Below are positions 12,745 through 23,488 of a DNA stretch of 42,580 nucleotides, piece by piece (within the stretch, counting starts at the first letter, position 1; every line of letters begins with the position of its first letter). The stretch comes from Priapulus caudatus (lineage: Eukaryota; Priapulida; Priapulimorpha; Priapulimorphida; Priapulidae). A program made the translations under genes and the position numbers. Location of the stretch: the NCBI RefSeq assembly GCF_000485595.1, contig NW_014577174.1, positions 394,312-436,891 on the forward strand, in the 5' to 3' direction. The notes under the pieces are model-generated. The model had not been told where the DNA came from, ran no database searches, and saw only the letters and a program-made list of their open reading frames with translations.

Positions 12745-13739
12745 TTATAGAATAAAACTTCCTGGTGATTTGATAGACACGACACCCTGATTCATCCCTA
12801 CCTAATCACTTGCTGTATATACCACAGTTTCTTGACATTTACCACATTACCCATGTCTGTGGGAACGAGCAAAATTATAGAATACTTCCAAAGAAAAATT
12901 TCGCGCATATGTTAGCCAGATTTATTTGGCGTACTTCAAAAATTTCTATTATACTGGGGAAGATTAACAAATATACGAAAGCAATTCATGCTAGTTCAAC
13001 GGACATTATGTTATGTATTTCTTCAATGGTGTTTTTAATGTAACGTAATACCAAGGAGCTCATAGAAGGCTTATTGGAGTTACATTGGGTTGATAATTTA
13101 CGGTCATGGCACTTTTCCGTGCGCACCCATGACTCACGTAAAGGATGAAGGGAGAAATTCTGATACGGGGCGTTTTACGGCCAGCAGTTTTTGCTCATTT
13201 CCAAGCGCGATTTTTCTAAAGCAAACTAGCGATCATACATAGAATATAAACTTGCATAGAACTCGTTCAGCAAATAAAAGATTGCGAACGCATTCAGACC
13301 GTGTAACATATATATCTTGCAGCGCATTCTATGAATCAAAGACCGCGACTGTCTGTGCGCTTGCGTTCTGCCCGCGTAGCACTAGACACGCCCTGCCCAC
13401 TACTACGAGCACACTAATCGGTTACGTCACCATGGATATGCTCCCACGTGGGACAAGTACGCCAGTGTCACGGATACCCATGAGAATGCACGAAAAAAAA
13501 CCTGCCCGCCCTACGCGAAAAAACAAGCCCGGGAACTGTCTTGCGTATTATACGTATCGGGCGCGAAATGTTCGCTCGCCGTGCCGCGAACACATTCGCG
13601 ATGCAGCTCGTAGCGAAAGAGTTGGCGAGAGCAACAATCAATCAATCTCCCGGCCGCTACTGTTCAACGCCGCCTTCAAGGCACAACTTCCATTTGGACT
13701 CTCACATTAGTATCTCCGGGCATTCATCCAGCGGCGTCT

Positions 13740-13740
<1 letters not shown>

Positions 13741-13805
<65 letters not shown>
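13741..13805. repeat. (GA)n microsatellite
   Basis: Perfect (GA) run of about 31 units. Confidence 0.97.
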
Positions 13806-13808
<3 letters not shown>

Positions 13809-15784
13809 CCGCACGCGACTAGACGATGCGTCTAGACCCTATATGAGCGCGAGTGTATACGATGCGCGGGGGTTGCAACGCGCGCGCAACTTCTATTGAC
13901 ACGCAGTTACGCTGCATGTCTGCATGTCTGTCTGTCTGTCCATACGCACATGCACCTGATCAGCGGTCGAGCGATAAGCATCGGCAGACGCGCGACAATG
14001 GCGACACGGGCGGACAGCGTCAACGGAGACTAGGCGATAGACATCAGCGCCAGCCCGAATACGCCGAAATCCGAATCCCGACGCGAGCGAGCACAAAGGT
14101 GGGTTTGTGTTGCGGGCCGTACACGTCGGCAGCGTGGCGAGGGAAGGTCAGCGCGATTATGGAAGAAGTAAGAGAGCACAAAGTGACTACTAAGCGACAA
14201 AAGCAGACAGAAGCCTACTGTATAGGGTAACAGTTAATGTCCACCGATTGCCTTTTTCACCGTCGTGCCCCAATGGCATGAAAACCTTCCTTGGCATCGT
14301 TTACTCAAGCGAAACCGCCCGGCAAGCGAATAACTAATATATATATTACCATCTTAGTAGCAGAATTCCTAGTTACGCATTCCGATCTTGTTATTATACC
14401 GCGATTGAACTGACAAGTTAAACACCGCAATTAAACTCAATTTGCCACGCTGAATGTCACGAGCCATTCATTTTCGAATATATCATTGAATTTATCTTAA
14501 CGCCGTTACAACAACAGTTTCAATTCTTCCTAGGTTCAATGTCGCGATTATTGATGAAAATGTAACATTGAGTAAAAAATAACCCACATATTATCAGGAG
14601 CACATAAAGGTCTGATTATGTCTCATTTACTCCCTATTTCCACCTGATATTATGGGAGCAGAAAGCAAGTATATGAGTACACTAAACGTCCTCAAATTTA
14701 TGCGAGCCATAATATTCTGTAAGCGATCCGAGCGATTTCATGTGGTATAATAACTGGTTTCTTACGACAGGGGCGGAATTATTAGAATATATTCAGAGAT
14801 ATATATCAGATGGATCTCCACAGAGCACAGAACACGTGCTCACAAATGGATAATCTTCACGCACACTTGTTCCCTTTCAGGGAGTCTGTTTGTGCCATCA
14901 TCCTCTCTATCACACGGTGAGTCGACGGCAGTGCTATCGCAGAAAACGCTGCCAAGAATGTGAAAAGTCGGCAACTTTTTGTGGGAAAAATTTTGCGCAG
15001 CAATGCCGACCGAATGCCTTTTCACCCATGATAGCCGCTCGGACAATAGCATCTGCTGACGTTTCCATGGATACTAATAGGTGAACCACAACTCTTTACG
15101 TTAATCTGACATCGCGTCTTTCACGTCGGATTACGCCATAAAGCGATGCCCTAAATTCTTGCCTAACGCTGATAGATCAAGCACTAGGAAAATTCTCTCG
15201 GCAGAAGCAGCAGAAGATCTCACGCAGATAGCGTCCCTACGCAGAGACACCAGTCTCGGCAAAATGTTGTTTTAAGAGACTACTGCCGCGACCATGGTGC
15301 GAAAGGAACAAAGCCGATGAGGCAACGCTGAGAGATGAACGCTGTGCGTAGGAGGAAACATACTGATACTACGTTCTCGCAAAGTACAGGGCGGAAACCG
15401 TATGCTAGTGCAGAAACTATACGCCATTGCATAAATATGTAATGATTTATTGGGAATTTATATGCTAGACCATCACATTAACTATAGTTAAAACTTAAAA
15501 CTAACATGAATACGACACTAGCATCAGCAACAAGGAGGAATGAGCACTGAAGGATCTAAATCAGTAAGATCTAAATAAGCTACCCAATTAGACCGCGAGA
15601 GTTGTTTACCATTGTAATTCCAATCGAGACATAAACACGAGTCTGCACGGATACGTTCACCATAAATCCTATAACATAACACACCCGTGCTTCACACGTT
15701 ACAATAATGTTGACAACTTGAGTTCTAACTGTGTAGCCCTACGATTCATCACAGGAAAGCGGACGGCCCACTCACTTCCACTCA

Positions 15785-15830
<46 letters not shown>

Positions 15831-15831
<1 letters not shown>

Positions 15832-15929
15832 CTCCCCAGCGGGTCTCGTCCCGTAGCCGGACCTTCCCCACGGGGCCATGCCAAGGTCTCCACAGACCTC
15901 CTGTTGCGCAGTTAATAGCTACATATAGA
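15831..15929 (-). repeat. Hairpin-rich 95-bp repeat, copy 2
   Basis: Reverse complement of the repeat at 6845-6938, with a (CT)n tract at 15788-15828 on its 3' side. It is duplicated 379 bases further on, at 16210. Confidence 0.8.
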
Positions 15930-16002
15930 AGATATTATATATATCTTTCTCTTTCTATATCACACACACACACTCTTTCTCCCTCTCTCTTTCTCTCGCT
16001 GC

Positions 16003-16055
<53 letters not shown>

Positions 16056-16065
16056 NNNNNNNNNN
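16056..16065. other. Assembly gap (10 N)
   Basis: Ten Ns inside a (CT)n run, between two near-identical 379-bp units (from 15831 and from 16210). Copy B at 34880 contains only one unit, so the local tandem duplication may be produced by the gap join. Confidence 0.98.
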
Positions 16066-16130
<65 letters not shown>

Positions 16131-16176
16131 CCTCCCTCCCTCCCCCTCCCTCTCTCCCCTCCTCTCTCTCGCTCTC

Positions 16177-16207
<31 letters not shown>

Positions 16208-16209
16208 TC

Positions 16210-16307
16210 GCTCCCCAGCGGGTCTCGTCCCGTAGCCGGACCTGCCCCACGGGGCCATGCCAAGGTCTCCACAGACCTCCTGTTGCGCAGTTAATAAGCT
16301 ATACATA
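16210..16307 (-). repeat. Hairpin-rich 95-bp repeat, copy 3
   Basis: Almost identical to 15831-15929, including the downstream ATATAG..GGATATTATATATATC and CACACACACACTCTTTCTCC sequence. The unit spans the 10-N gap. Confidence 0.8.
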
Positions 16308-16387
16308 TAGAGGATATTATATATATCTTTCTCTTTCTATATCACACACACACACTCTTTCTCCCTCTCTCTTTCTCTCGCTGCCAT

Positions 16388-16420
<33 letters not shown>

Positions 16421-16616
16421 GTCGCACATGCACACTCACACTCTTTCTCTCATTTCCCTGTCTCTTACACTCACTCTCTTTCTTTCTCATTCCCCCCCTC
16501 TCTCTGTCTCTCGCACTCTCTCTCATTCTTTTTGTCTGCCTCTCTCTTTCTTTCACTCACTCAATCACTCTGCCTCACCCCCTACCCATCCCGGATTATC
16601 TTTTTTCCCCTCTCCT

Positions 16617-16656
<40 letters not shown>

Positions 16657-16724
16657 GCTGTGTGTGTGTGGCAGTGTACAAGGGCAACACATGCTGCGCC
16701 GGTGATATAGGGCGGGAATCTCAC

Positions 16725-17113
16725 CTTCTAGGCTCTCGTCGTCCTCCCGCGGAGGCCGCATGTTGAGATCGTAGCGGAAGCCGGCCGTGTTTCTCTTCAC
16801 GAGGTTATTGCCGAGCTCCGCTTCCATGAACAGCACGACGCGGCCGCCCTGCGAGTGAAAGCAGCGCTCTCGCTGCAGCGGTTCTCCGTCTCGTGGACTC
16901 AGTAGCACGCGCAGGCTCGCTCCGTCCATCGTGTACACGAGCGCGCCGCGAAAGTCGCAGTCGGCCCGTATGCAGCCGTAGAAGTCTCTGCCCGCGCGCT
17001 GCTGCAGCGTGATGCGCAGAGCGCCGTACGGGTACACCCACTGCACGTAACCTTCGGAGCAGCGAAGGTCGATCGGCTTCACGAGTCGCAGGTCGGGATC
17101 GGTGGAGGGCGAA
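16725..17113 (-). CDS. METRNL: Meteorin/Meteorin-like protein, exon 2 (core Meteorin domain)
   Basis: Central exon of the same minus-strand gene, 389 nt, open throughout. The acceptor is ATATTTTCCAG at 17114 and the donor GTGAGA follows 16725. The frame contains LRCSEGYVQWVYPYGALRIT, which aligns with the LxCxxGxVEWxYPxGAL block of vertebrate METRN and METRNL. Downstream come a GCIRADCDFRGA block with conserved Cys, a REPLQRERCFHSQGGRVVLF-like Cys-Gly-Gly segment, and AGFRYDL corresponding to the family's GFQYEL. It starts in phase 2 and ends in phase 1, which agrees exactly with exons 1 and 3. The exon is GC-rich against AT-rich introns. A simple-repeat (CT)n tract lies about 70 bases beyond its donor, so gene callers may extend the frame wrongly into Ser/Arg/Glu repeats. 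Confidence 0.92.
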
Positions 17114-18246
17114 CTGGAAAATATAATTATGGCGACGGTGCTGTTAGAGACGAAGATGGAGATGGCGATGGCACGAAAATAGTGTTTGCGAAAACTATGC
17201 GGTGTCTCCGCGTAAGTCGCTGTTAATGAAAATCAACCTGGATGAACCTATTGAAAATAAACCCGGACGGCAACGTCGCGGACATCAGCTTGACGGAGTC
17301 AATATATACTATAATAATACTTAAACGGACAAAAAGGAGACGGGAATGAAAGAAGTGCACAGACGTATAGGGGAGTCGCGCGCGCGCGTGTGTGCGCGTG
17401 CGTACGTGCTTGTGTGTGTGTACGTGCGTGCGTGCGTGTGTGTAGTGGTCACTTATAATATCCCTCGCCCGTACGATGGGAGAGAGATATCACATTGATT
17501 GAGTCCTGCGCGTGTGTGTATGACTAGATAGCTGCATCCCTGGCTTTGCGCGCATTTGTTCGAAAGCATTATCCCTGCTTATAGTCATTAAAATTCCAGT
17601 CGCAGTTTAAAACTGCGAAATTATCTTTGATTGTGTAATTGTAATATATAATTATTATTCGTAAATGAACTAACCACAACATCTCAACAAGCATGCAAGA
17701 TACAACACGCACCAGACCATCTAGACTTGATAACTAGAGCCCGTCCGGACAGATATCTCAACGAATTTCGCTAGCTTGTTAGCCTATAGCTGCGTATACC
17801 GGCTCTTGTTAGGGTGGGACCCTTTATCGTTACACAGCTATGCGGATTAGGGCCCTCGGGTATGGGCTGAGCGATGGAACATTAATCTTAGACCTGGCCA
17901 CATGTCTGTGCGTATATCTTGCGCTAATTTCAAGTCGCTTGTGAAATTGGTAATCACGAGTGCGCTACCCCTGAGCGCACGCGCGTAGACAGGTAGACCC
18001 CTGGGTGTGATACCTACGGCTAGCGTGCAGCACACTTCGGCCGTTTCCTTGTCACTCAGCCATGATCGATAGGTAAACCACGTGCTTATCTTCGTGTAAG
18101 TAAAAGATAAAATCGTGATGGGTTTTGCAACGGCAGCGTAAGGAGGGAACGCCCGTCCTCACGAAGCAGTGCTCCAAGGCTGACATTAATCGAGAATATA
18201 TTGTAATTATGCACGCATGTTCCATCGGCTACTACGTACACATTTA

Positions 18247-18284
<38 letters not shown>

Positions 18285-20566
18285 TCTTTAACTAACTCGA
18301 TTTTATTTTGACTATTTACATCATTATAATCGTGTAGTATATAATTATATCAAGACCTAATAATACCTTAATTACCTTACCTAATATTAGCTCTTGATTA
18401 TATCTATAGTAATTACTAGACTGAATGCGAGAAGTATAGAAGCTGAAGGGAGTGAGTGGGAGACGCGAGGCGCGCGCACACACACGCGCGCGCACATGCA
18501 CACACACACACACACCAACCGGCACGAGACAGAGAGGAGGGGCACCACACACGAGCGCGCACCACACACCGCTGGCACACACAACAACACGGGCACACAC
18601 CAAGCACACACACACCCGCGCCACAACACGTCACACACACACGCGCGCACACAGTCACCACACGCGGCACCACAACAAACAGACACACACCGCGCAGCGC
18701 GCCGCCACACAAATCATACACACGCACACAGACCACACGGTATAGCACGCGGCGTGCAAACACACGCACGAACACACAAACGCATCACAGCCACACACAC
18801 GCGCGCGCGGCGCCGGCGCTCGCAGAGAGGGCAGGCGAAGAGAAAGAGAGAAGGGGGGGGGAAACAGATATATAGATAGATAATTAGATAGATCGATAGA
18901 GAGAGGGAGAGGGAGAAAGAAAGAAAGAGAGGAAAGAGAGGAAAGAGAGGAAAGAGAGAGAGAGATAGCGCATTTCAACGTTGGCTGACTGTGTTGATCG
19001 CCTGGTTACCAATGCTCGATTATGGTTACCTAAACACGGGAGACTTACCTAACAGCACACAGAGTCACAACACACACCACACACAACAGGCAACACACAC
19101 ACACACACGCACGCAGCACAACTCCAACAACGGGCACGCACGCACGCACGCCACGCACGACGACACGCGCAGCGCTGCGTACGCCGCGCTGCGCAGGCAG
19201 AGAGGCAGAGAAAGAAAGAAGAGAGAAGAGGGGAGGGGAGAAACAGATATATAGATAGATAGAGAGATAATTAGATAGATCGATAGAGAGAGAGGGAGAG
19301 AGAGAAAGAAAGAGAGGAAAGGGAGAGAGAGATAGCACATTTCAACGTTGGCTGACTGTATTGATCGCCTGGTTACCAATGGTTCGATTATGGTTTACCT
19401 AAACACGGAATAAAGGTAGGATATACCAGCTTAGGATCAAATTGAAGAACTTTCCTAAATGGCGCGTACGCAGCTGATCGAAACGAAAACACACGTGCGT
19501 AATCACGCTCCCGCTTTATCCCAAGAGAACGCGCGAGCATTCCCTGACCAGCAGAGACAGGATTTAAGTGATGCAGCTTGACAGCTTTAGTTCTCCGCGA
19601 AACAAGCCATCGTCGGTGTGCCTTACGCGGCTATTACCTCCCCCACGAGCAGCTATAGCAATCCGAAACGCTTTCTTGGACATCGTTATCACCGTTTAAT
19701 CTGGCGGAGGTGGGTACATACAGCCCGAGAGAGCGCGTATTGTTGCCACGGTAAGTGGATTACAATAGCGCGGGGCAAAGGCCCCCAAACAGCATTCTAC
19801 CCAGGATAATGCTCGAACCTTTCTGCATTGACACAGAGACCTCACCTAGCAGTGGCGGCTTACGGGAGCGATTGGTTTTTATAACAAAAAAAGAACAAGG
19901 AAAAATGCGCAGTAACAATGCGAGAAAAGAATGCTGTTTCGTTGGCATTGTTGCTTTTGTCACAGTTGAAATACTTATACCTGCATTGAATATCATGCAC
20001 GGGGCTCTATTCAAAATGTACGTAATTGGTTGAATATTATTGAATGGAGCCTGCTAATTTATACAAACCCACGACATAATTTCTTTACGTACACAGGCAA
20101 GATATAGCGTATATTATTAGCCTTCATGAATCATTGCTAGAGCTGCCAATAATAAACATTAATAAGACCGACGGCAATAATAATGAATTGGTTAATCAAC
20201 TGTACTAAATAACAGACACTCCATGAATGTGAGTACACAAAATATATATATATATCAATGCTTCGCCGCAACGCATGCATATATAAGTATATTGTAATAT
20301 ATAGTAATCTATTGTAATATATTGTAGTGTATTTTATGGAGTAAGTTGTGCGCTATGCCAAAAATCGATAACAGAATGTTTTCTGTTATCTCTTCTATTT
20401 CGCTGCGGAAATATCGCGTAAAATGCAAATAAACACTGCGCAAACACTGTCTACGTATTCAAAGCAATTTTACATCATGCAATAAGGAGAAATATAACAA
20501 CTTAATGAAATGCAAAAAATAAACAAGATATCAACATGTCACTATCGATGCAGTCATATATATTAC
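17114..20566 (-). other. Intron 1 of the Meteorin-like gene
   Basis: Between exons 1 and 2. It contains a TG microsatellite (17380-17443), a palindrome CGCAGTTTAAAACTGCG near 17601, a (TA)n run (18245-18285), and AC- and GA-rich tandem units (18474-19405). A GATAACAGAA/TTCTGTTATC hairpin lies near 20369-20392. No gene was seen in it. Confidence 0.7.
18474..19405. repeat. Two tandem compound units (AC tract + GA/GATA tract + unique tail)
   Basis: Each unit has an (AC)n-rich tract, then AGAGAAAGAAAGAG, GGGGGAAACAGATATATAGA, (GATA)n and (GA)n. It ends with a unique tail (CATTTCAACGTTGGCTGACT ... CTAAACACGG) starting at 18971 and 19338, 367 bases apart. Both units are also present in copy B (about 37197-38030), so the tandem event predates or was carried with the large duplication. 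Confidence 0.85.
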
Positions 20567-20763
20567 CTTCCTCTCCAATCGCAAGCCGTCGTCAAACTTT
20601 CTACGACATGTCCCGTTGCGAATGCCGTGGTCTGCATAAGCAGAACGCATATCAGCATGTGTAGGTGCCGCCTGACGGCAAAGTCCCAACAAGTGAAGCT
20701 GGATGGCATTATCCTCTTCATCATCACTGCGCATAAATCTCCCACAAATAAGGATACTCGCAT
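20567..20763 (-). CDS. METRNL: Meteorin/Meteorin-like protein, exon 1 (signal peptide and CDWRGS)
   Basis: First coding exon on the minus strand. From the first ATG at 20763 the frame gives 65 codons plus two bases. A hydrophobic signal-peptide core (HMLICVLLMQTTAFATG) lies at about residues 34-50, so a downstream Met may be the true start. The exon ends TACDWRG plus AG, followed by a GTAATA donor. Joined to the T that opens exon 2 it makes Ser, giving CDWRGS, which corresponds to the CSWRGSGL motif after the signal peptide of vertebrate Meteorins. The phase match (2 to 2) is strong evidence for this splice. Intron 1 is 17114-20566 (3.45 kb). The 5' UTR and promoter were not identified; no TATA box is obvious upstream. 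The start codon remains uncertain among several in-frame ATGs. Confidence 0.85.
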
Positions 20764-21201
20764 CCCTCTGCCTACATCTCAGTAACTGAGCGTCGAAGAC
20801 GTTTACACAACACCACGTTCTCGGTTCAGCGTTTGCCCGCTATTGCCAAACTACTCGGCAACCGCGCACTGGCGACTAACTTTCGGGGCCCGGCAGGGAT
20901 TGTCGGTATTGTAATAAGCACAGGAGTGTCTGTAAGGCGGGTAGTCATGTGGGGTGTTCTCGGGTGGAACCAGAAGTAAGAAAACCAGTCGTGACATCCT
21001 TAGACGGGAAAATTAACGATTGTGTTGTAAGATTGTGACCCATTAGCAGCTGCAATCGACACTAACCTTGACTAGAAAAGGTCAAATCGCAGCTTTATTT
21101 TCGTGGCAATAAACCAACCGAATGATCGCAAATGCGAGAGATCGCAATTGGTCTCATGTATACAGAAAGTCTTTGAAAGCTACCTGACCTACCTATTGTA
21201 G

Positions 21202-21302
21202 TAGCCCGACCAGGCTGTGCGACAGATTGTCTATACATTAGGTGGTATACATAGGTGGTATACATGGTATTCTAACCCTAGCAATACCGTTTCTTGGAGC
21301 TA
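21202..21302 (+). mobile_element. 101-bp TAG...CTA short element with 10-bp target duplication
   Basis: Left end TAGCCCGACCAGGCTGTGCG, right end CTAGCAATACCGTTTCTTGG followed by AGCTA. Identical 10-mers CCTATTGTAG flank it (21192-21201 and 21303-21312). The same two ends bound elements at 22962-23032, 26479-26562 (inverted) and 31696-32963. The TSD length suggests MULE-type transposition. Non-coding. Confidence 0.85.
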
Positions 21303-21513
21303 CCTATTGTAGCAACGTATCTACCAATGTTCTTCCCTGACACAACTAGCATCATGAACTTATACATTAATACTTTGTAGTAGAAAATATTATTTGTGCA
21401 CGTTTACCACAAACCTCTGCATATAATCAAGGGTAAATAAATACGCCCCATTTAGTTGACAGTTGTTTTTATATGCCGCTCATATTATACACTCCTGATA
21501 TTATGTATTCTAC

Positions 21514-21551
21514 CATAGATATATACAACACATGTGTTGTATATATCTATG
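21514..21551. repeat. Perfect 38-bp palindrome
   Basis: Starts CATAGATATATACAACAC; the second half is its exact reverse complement, with no spacer. Copy B has a decayed version near 40031-40072. Confidence 0.9.
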
Positions 21552-21902
21552 ATTCTACTTATTCAGGACACTAGCGCCGACCAACGGCAAGGTAAAGTAT
21601 ACATTCAGTGTTGTTGGGAATTAGTATGTTGGGAGGATTGGATGCCTTATAATCGTTTAAGAGCAGCAAAGAAATTCAGATTTATTTACATAAATATTTT
21701 CCTGCATCTTCACACTCCTTTAAAAATAAATATTTCGAACAATACGTGATTTCCTTCAGAAGATACTCAGCATGTTCACAGACGTATGTGACGCTTATAA
21801 GCTATCTCGTGTTTTAGGAAAGATCGGTAAACTTGGCACCTAATTATTAACGAATATTGCGATTGCATTTCATAGTATCATGTGTATATTATGTGTATCT
21901 TA

Positions 21903-21948
21903 ATGCAGTTTGTGCTGAAAATTTTTCTCCACATGTTTTGTGTGGTGT
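21903..21948 (+). CDS. Possible signal-peptide exon upstream of the carboxypeptidase remnant
   Basis: ATG followed by MQFVLKIFLHMFCVV, a good hydrophobic signal sequence, plus strand. A hAT-like MITE is inserted at 21949, immediately after the TGTGGTGT target site, so the original splice donor cannot be read with confidence; GT at 21940 or 21942 are options. Copy B has diverged here. It would fit as exon 1 of the carboxypeptidase candidate 320 bases downstream, but this is inference and the frame is short. Confidence 0.2.
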
Positions 21949-22216
21949 CACTGGCGCCTACAGGTCTTAAGAAAGTAGAAGCACAGAAGGATAAAATCCT
22001 CAGTGATAATATAAAGCAAGCGCCGTAGGCGCACTGCATGCTAGGGGGGTCTGGGGGCATGCCCCCCTAAAAATCTTTGAATGGTAAACGTCTGGAGATG
22101 CAATCTGGTGAGTCTTGCGAGAGAGATTTAGGAACAAAATGTAGGAACAAAATTTGTTAACCAAAAATTTACTGGAAGCACTGTGCTTCCAGTGCTTCTA
22201 TCTGCGGGCGCCACTG
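21949..22216. mobile_element. 268-bp hAT-like MITE with 8-bp target duplication
   Basis: Ends CACTGGCGCC and GGCGCCACTG form terminal inverted repeats with one mismatch (CACTGG versus CAGTGG). Identical 8-mers TGTGGTGT flank it (21941-21948 and 22217-22224), the hAT target size. The interior has a GGGGGGTCTGGGGGCATGCC G/C hairpin and an ACTGGAAGCA/TGCTTCCAGT hairpin. The copy in segment B is at about 40446-40718, partly degraded. Confidence 0.85.
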
Positions 22217-22270
22217 TGTGGTGTAATGCTCAGAGATGCTAATGATTTTAGTGCTTATTGCCAGATATAG

Positions 22271-22388
22271 GTGATTGTGACCCATGCAATTCAGAAACCG
22301 ATAACAATTATTTAGATACAAAGCAAAAATTAGAGGAACCTAACAAGACTAACACAGAGAAATTTCCAAAACTCTGACCACTACTCTA
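22271..22388 (+). pseudogene. Carboxypeptidase-like exon, frameshifted copy A
   Basis: Homologous to the open exon at 40769-40878. Starts after AGATATAG. It carries several one-base insertions and deletions against that copy, and the donor reads GTAGAA instead of GTGAGA. Either this copy has decayed or the sequence here contains errors. Confidence 0.4.
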
Positions 22389-22718
22389 GTAGAATTACAT
22401 CTCATAGTCCTAGCCCTACTTTCAAATGGTTATTACATGTGTCACAGTGTATATGCACATGCAACGTGTAAAGACAAAGCGATACTAATTAGAATATAAT
22501 TTACATATATTTATTTCAATATACAACAAGTTTCATTATATAAGAAGTAGCAACATAGAAGAATTCTTACATATCATAGGCTGTATACCAGACAAACACA
22601 GATTCAATATTCCATACTACAAATAGATATTACTGAAGCAATGTTGTTTCTCCAACATAGAACCAAATGCATTTGAAGCAAAGTACAATTATTTTATAGA
22701 AGAAAACTACACTAACGG

Positions 22719-22925
22719 TCAAACTTGATCTATAAGTCTGAACTTTGGTTGTATTTCATCAGGAATTACATGCATGAATTTTTTGTAGATGGCTGGTGCA
22801 TTCAATCGATGAGCAAAGAATTTCTTTACCATAGCACTTTCTGGGTTCAGTTGGAGTTTTTCCAGAGTGATAGTGACTTTTCCTCTCTCCAGGGCATACA
22901 GTGTACAGTTTCCGGACATCCCAAC
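22719..22925 (-). CDS. MRPL27: Mitochondrial ribosomal protein L27 (bL27m), last exon
   Basis: C-terminal exon of the mitoribosomal large-subunit protein bL27m. The acceptor CATTTATAG precedes 22925, and the stop codon is at 22719-22721. The frame starts VGMSGNCTLYALERGKVT, matching VGKNKCLYALEEGIV of vertebrate MRPL27. It continues to a YKKFMHVIPDE segment equivalent to the family's YKTFVHVVP near the C terminus. Splice phase 0 matches the upstream exon. An AATAAA signal on the minus strand lies near 22510-22515. The 261-bp intron between the two exons holds a 71-bp transposable element. Confidence 0.9.
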   Translation of the reverse strand, partial: VGMSGNCTLYALERGKVTITLEKLQLNPESAMVKKFFAHRLNAPAIYKKFMHVIPDEIQPKFRLIDQV

Positions 22926-22961
22926 CTATAAATGATATACTTTATTGCACTAGCTGAGGTC

Positions 22962-23032
22962 TAATCCGACCAGGCTGTGTGACTAACGTCAATACACAAT
23001 TCTAACCCTAGCAATACCGTTTCTTGGAGCTA
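22962..23032 (+). mobile_element. 71-bp TAG...CTA short element inside the MRPL27 intron
   Basis: Left end TAATCCGACCAGGCTGTGTG, right end CTAGCAATACCGTTTCTTGG plus AGCTA. Flanked by identical 9-mers GCTGAGGTC (22953-22961 and 23033-23041). It is the shortest member of the family in this window. The same insertion is in copy B at 41451-41521, so it predates the duplication. Confidence 0.85.
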
Positions 23033-23186
23033 GCTGAGGTCATGAACAAGTACCAATAGCAAATAAATCTGCTGTTATACGCATGCATGAATGTATTTGT
23101 AATACAAAATGAGAAAATATTATAGAATTAATTTGGAATATTGAAAATTTTTCGAAATGCCACATAATATAACTATTTACACTCAC

Positions 23187-23374
23187 GTTCATTCCTGGCA
23201 TTAGCCTAAGTCCATACTGTGTCATGATTACCATTCCTGGTTCAACAAGTTGTCCAGGCCATCGCTTTATACCTCGAGATTTTCCAGGTGTTCTTCTACC
23301 TTTATTCTTTGTTGCACTTGCAGCTTTCTTTGATGCCAACCTTATACCTCCAAGTGTTACACATGAGAGAATTT
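23187..23374 (-). CDS. MRPL27: Mitochondrial ribosomal protein L27 (bL27m), internal exon
   Basis: Minus-strand exon with acceptor TTGTTTGTATAG before 23374 and donor GTGAGT after 23187. The frame gives LASKKAASATKNKGRRTPGK and then SRGIKRWPGQLVEPGMVIMT..., ending PGMNV. This matches the mature N terminus of MRPL27 (ASKK...GKSSGRRQGIKK-x-x-G...PG-x-x-V). It starts in phase 1; the first exon, with the start codon and most of the mitochondrial presequence, was not found. It may lie beyond the TTAA-flanked element or further right. The exon is intact in this copy but frameshifted at 41670-41862. Confidence 0.9.
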
Positions 23375-23488
23375 CTATACAAACAAAAATAGATGACGTA
23401 TGTAAGATACAAAGCCAATAAAAAAATCAGTCTTGGGAAATATAATTAATGAAAATTTAAAAAAAACATTACCACTTGTATTTATTAA

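Larger units (their letters stand above)
15985..16662. repeat. (CT)n-rich tracts
   Basis: Long polypyrimidine microsatellites, interrupted by the 95-bp repeat at 16210-16307 and the N gap. The tract continues, with CACT/TTTCT interruptions, to 16662 close to the Meteorin exon 2 donor. Confidence 0.95.
666..16724 (-). other. Intron 2 of the Meteorin-like gene (16 kb)
   Basis: Inferred intron between exons 2 and 3. It contains scattered open frames up to about 160 codons (for example 4727-5215 + and 13252-13710 +), none with recognisable protein character. Sub-regions with content are microsatellites at 2074-2258, 3439-3640, 6948-7125 and 13741-13805, a tandem 10-mer at 3060-3103, GGCCGGC-rich repeats at 5525-5667, and MITEs at 6412-6548, 7419-7635 and 12353-12744. 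I see no gene in 7700-12300 or 12750-15500, apart from telomere-like CCCTAA clusters near 7905-7960 and an AT-rich trinucleotide tract near 8785-8840. From 15504 rightward the intron is part of the duplicated segment. Confidence 0.7.

Noticed and set aside
15935-16556. Arg-Glu and Ser-Leu repeat frames over CT/GA tracts (also 6826-7192)
   Set aside because: Microsatellite translation; one runs across Ns.
19375-19395. GGTTCGA words as tRNA B boxes (also 30105)
   Set aside because: No cloverleaf or A box in the right position; no tRNA gene supported.
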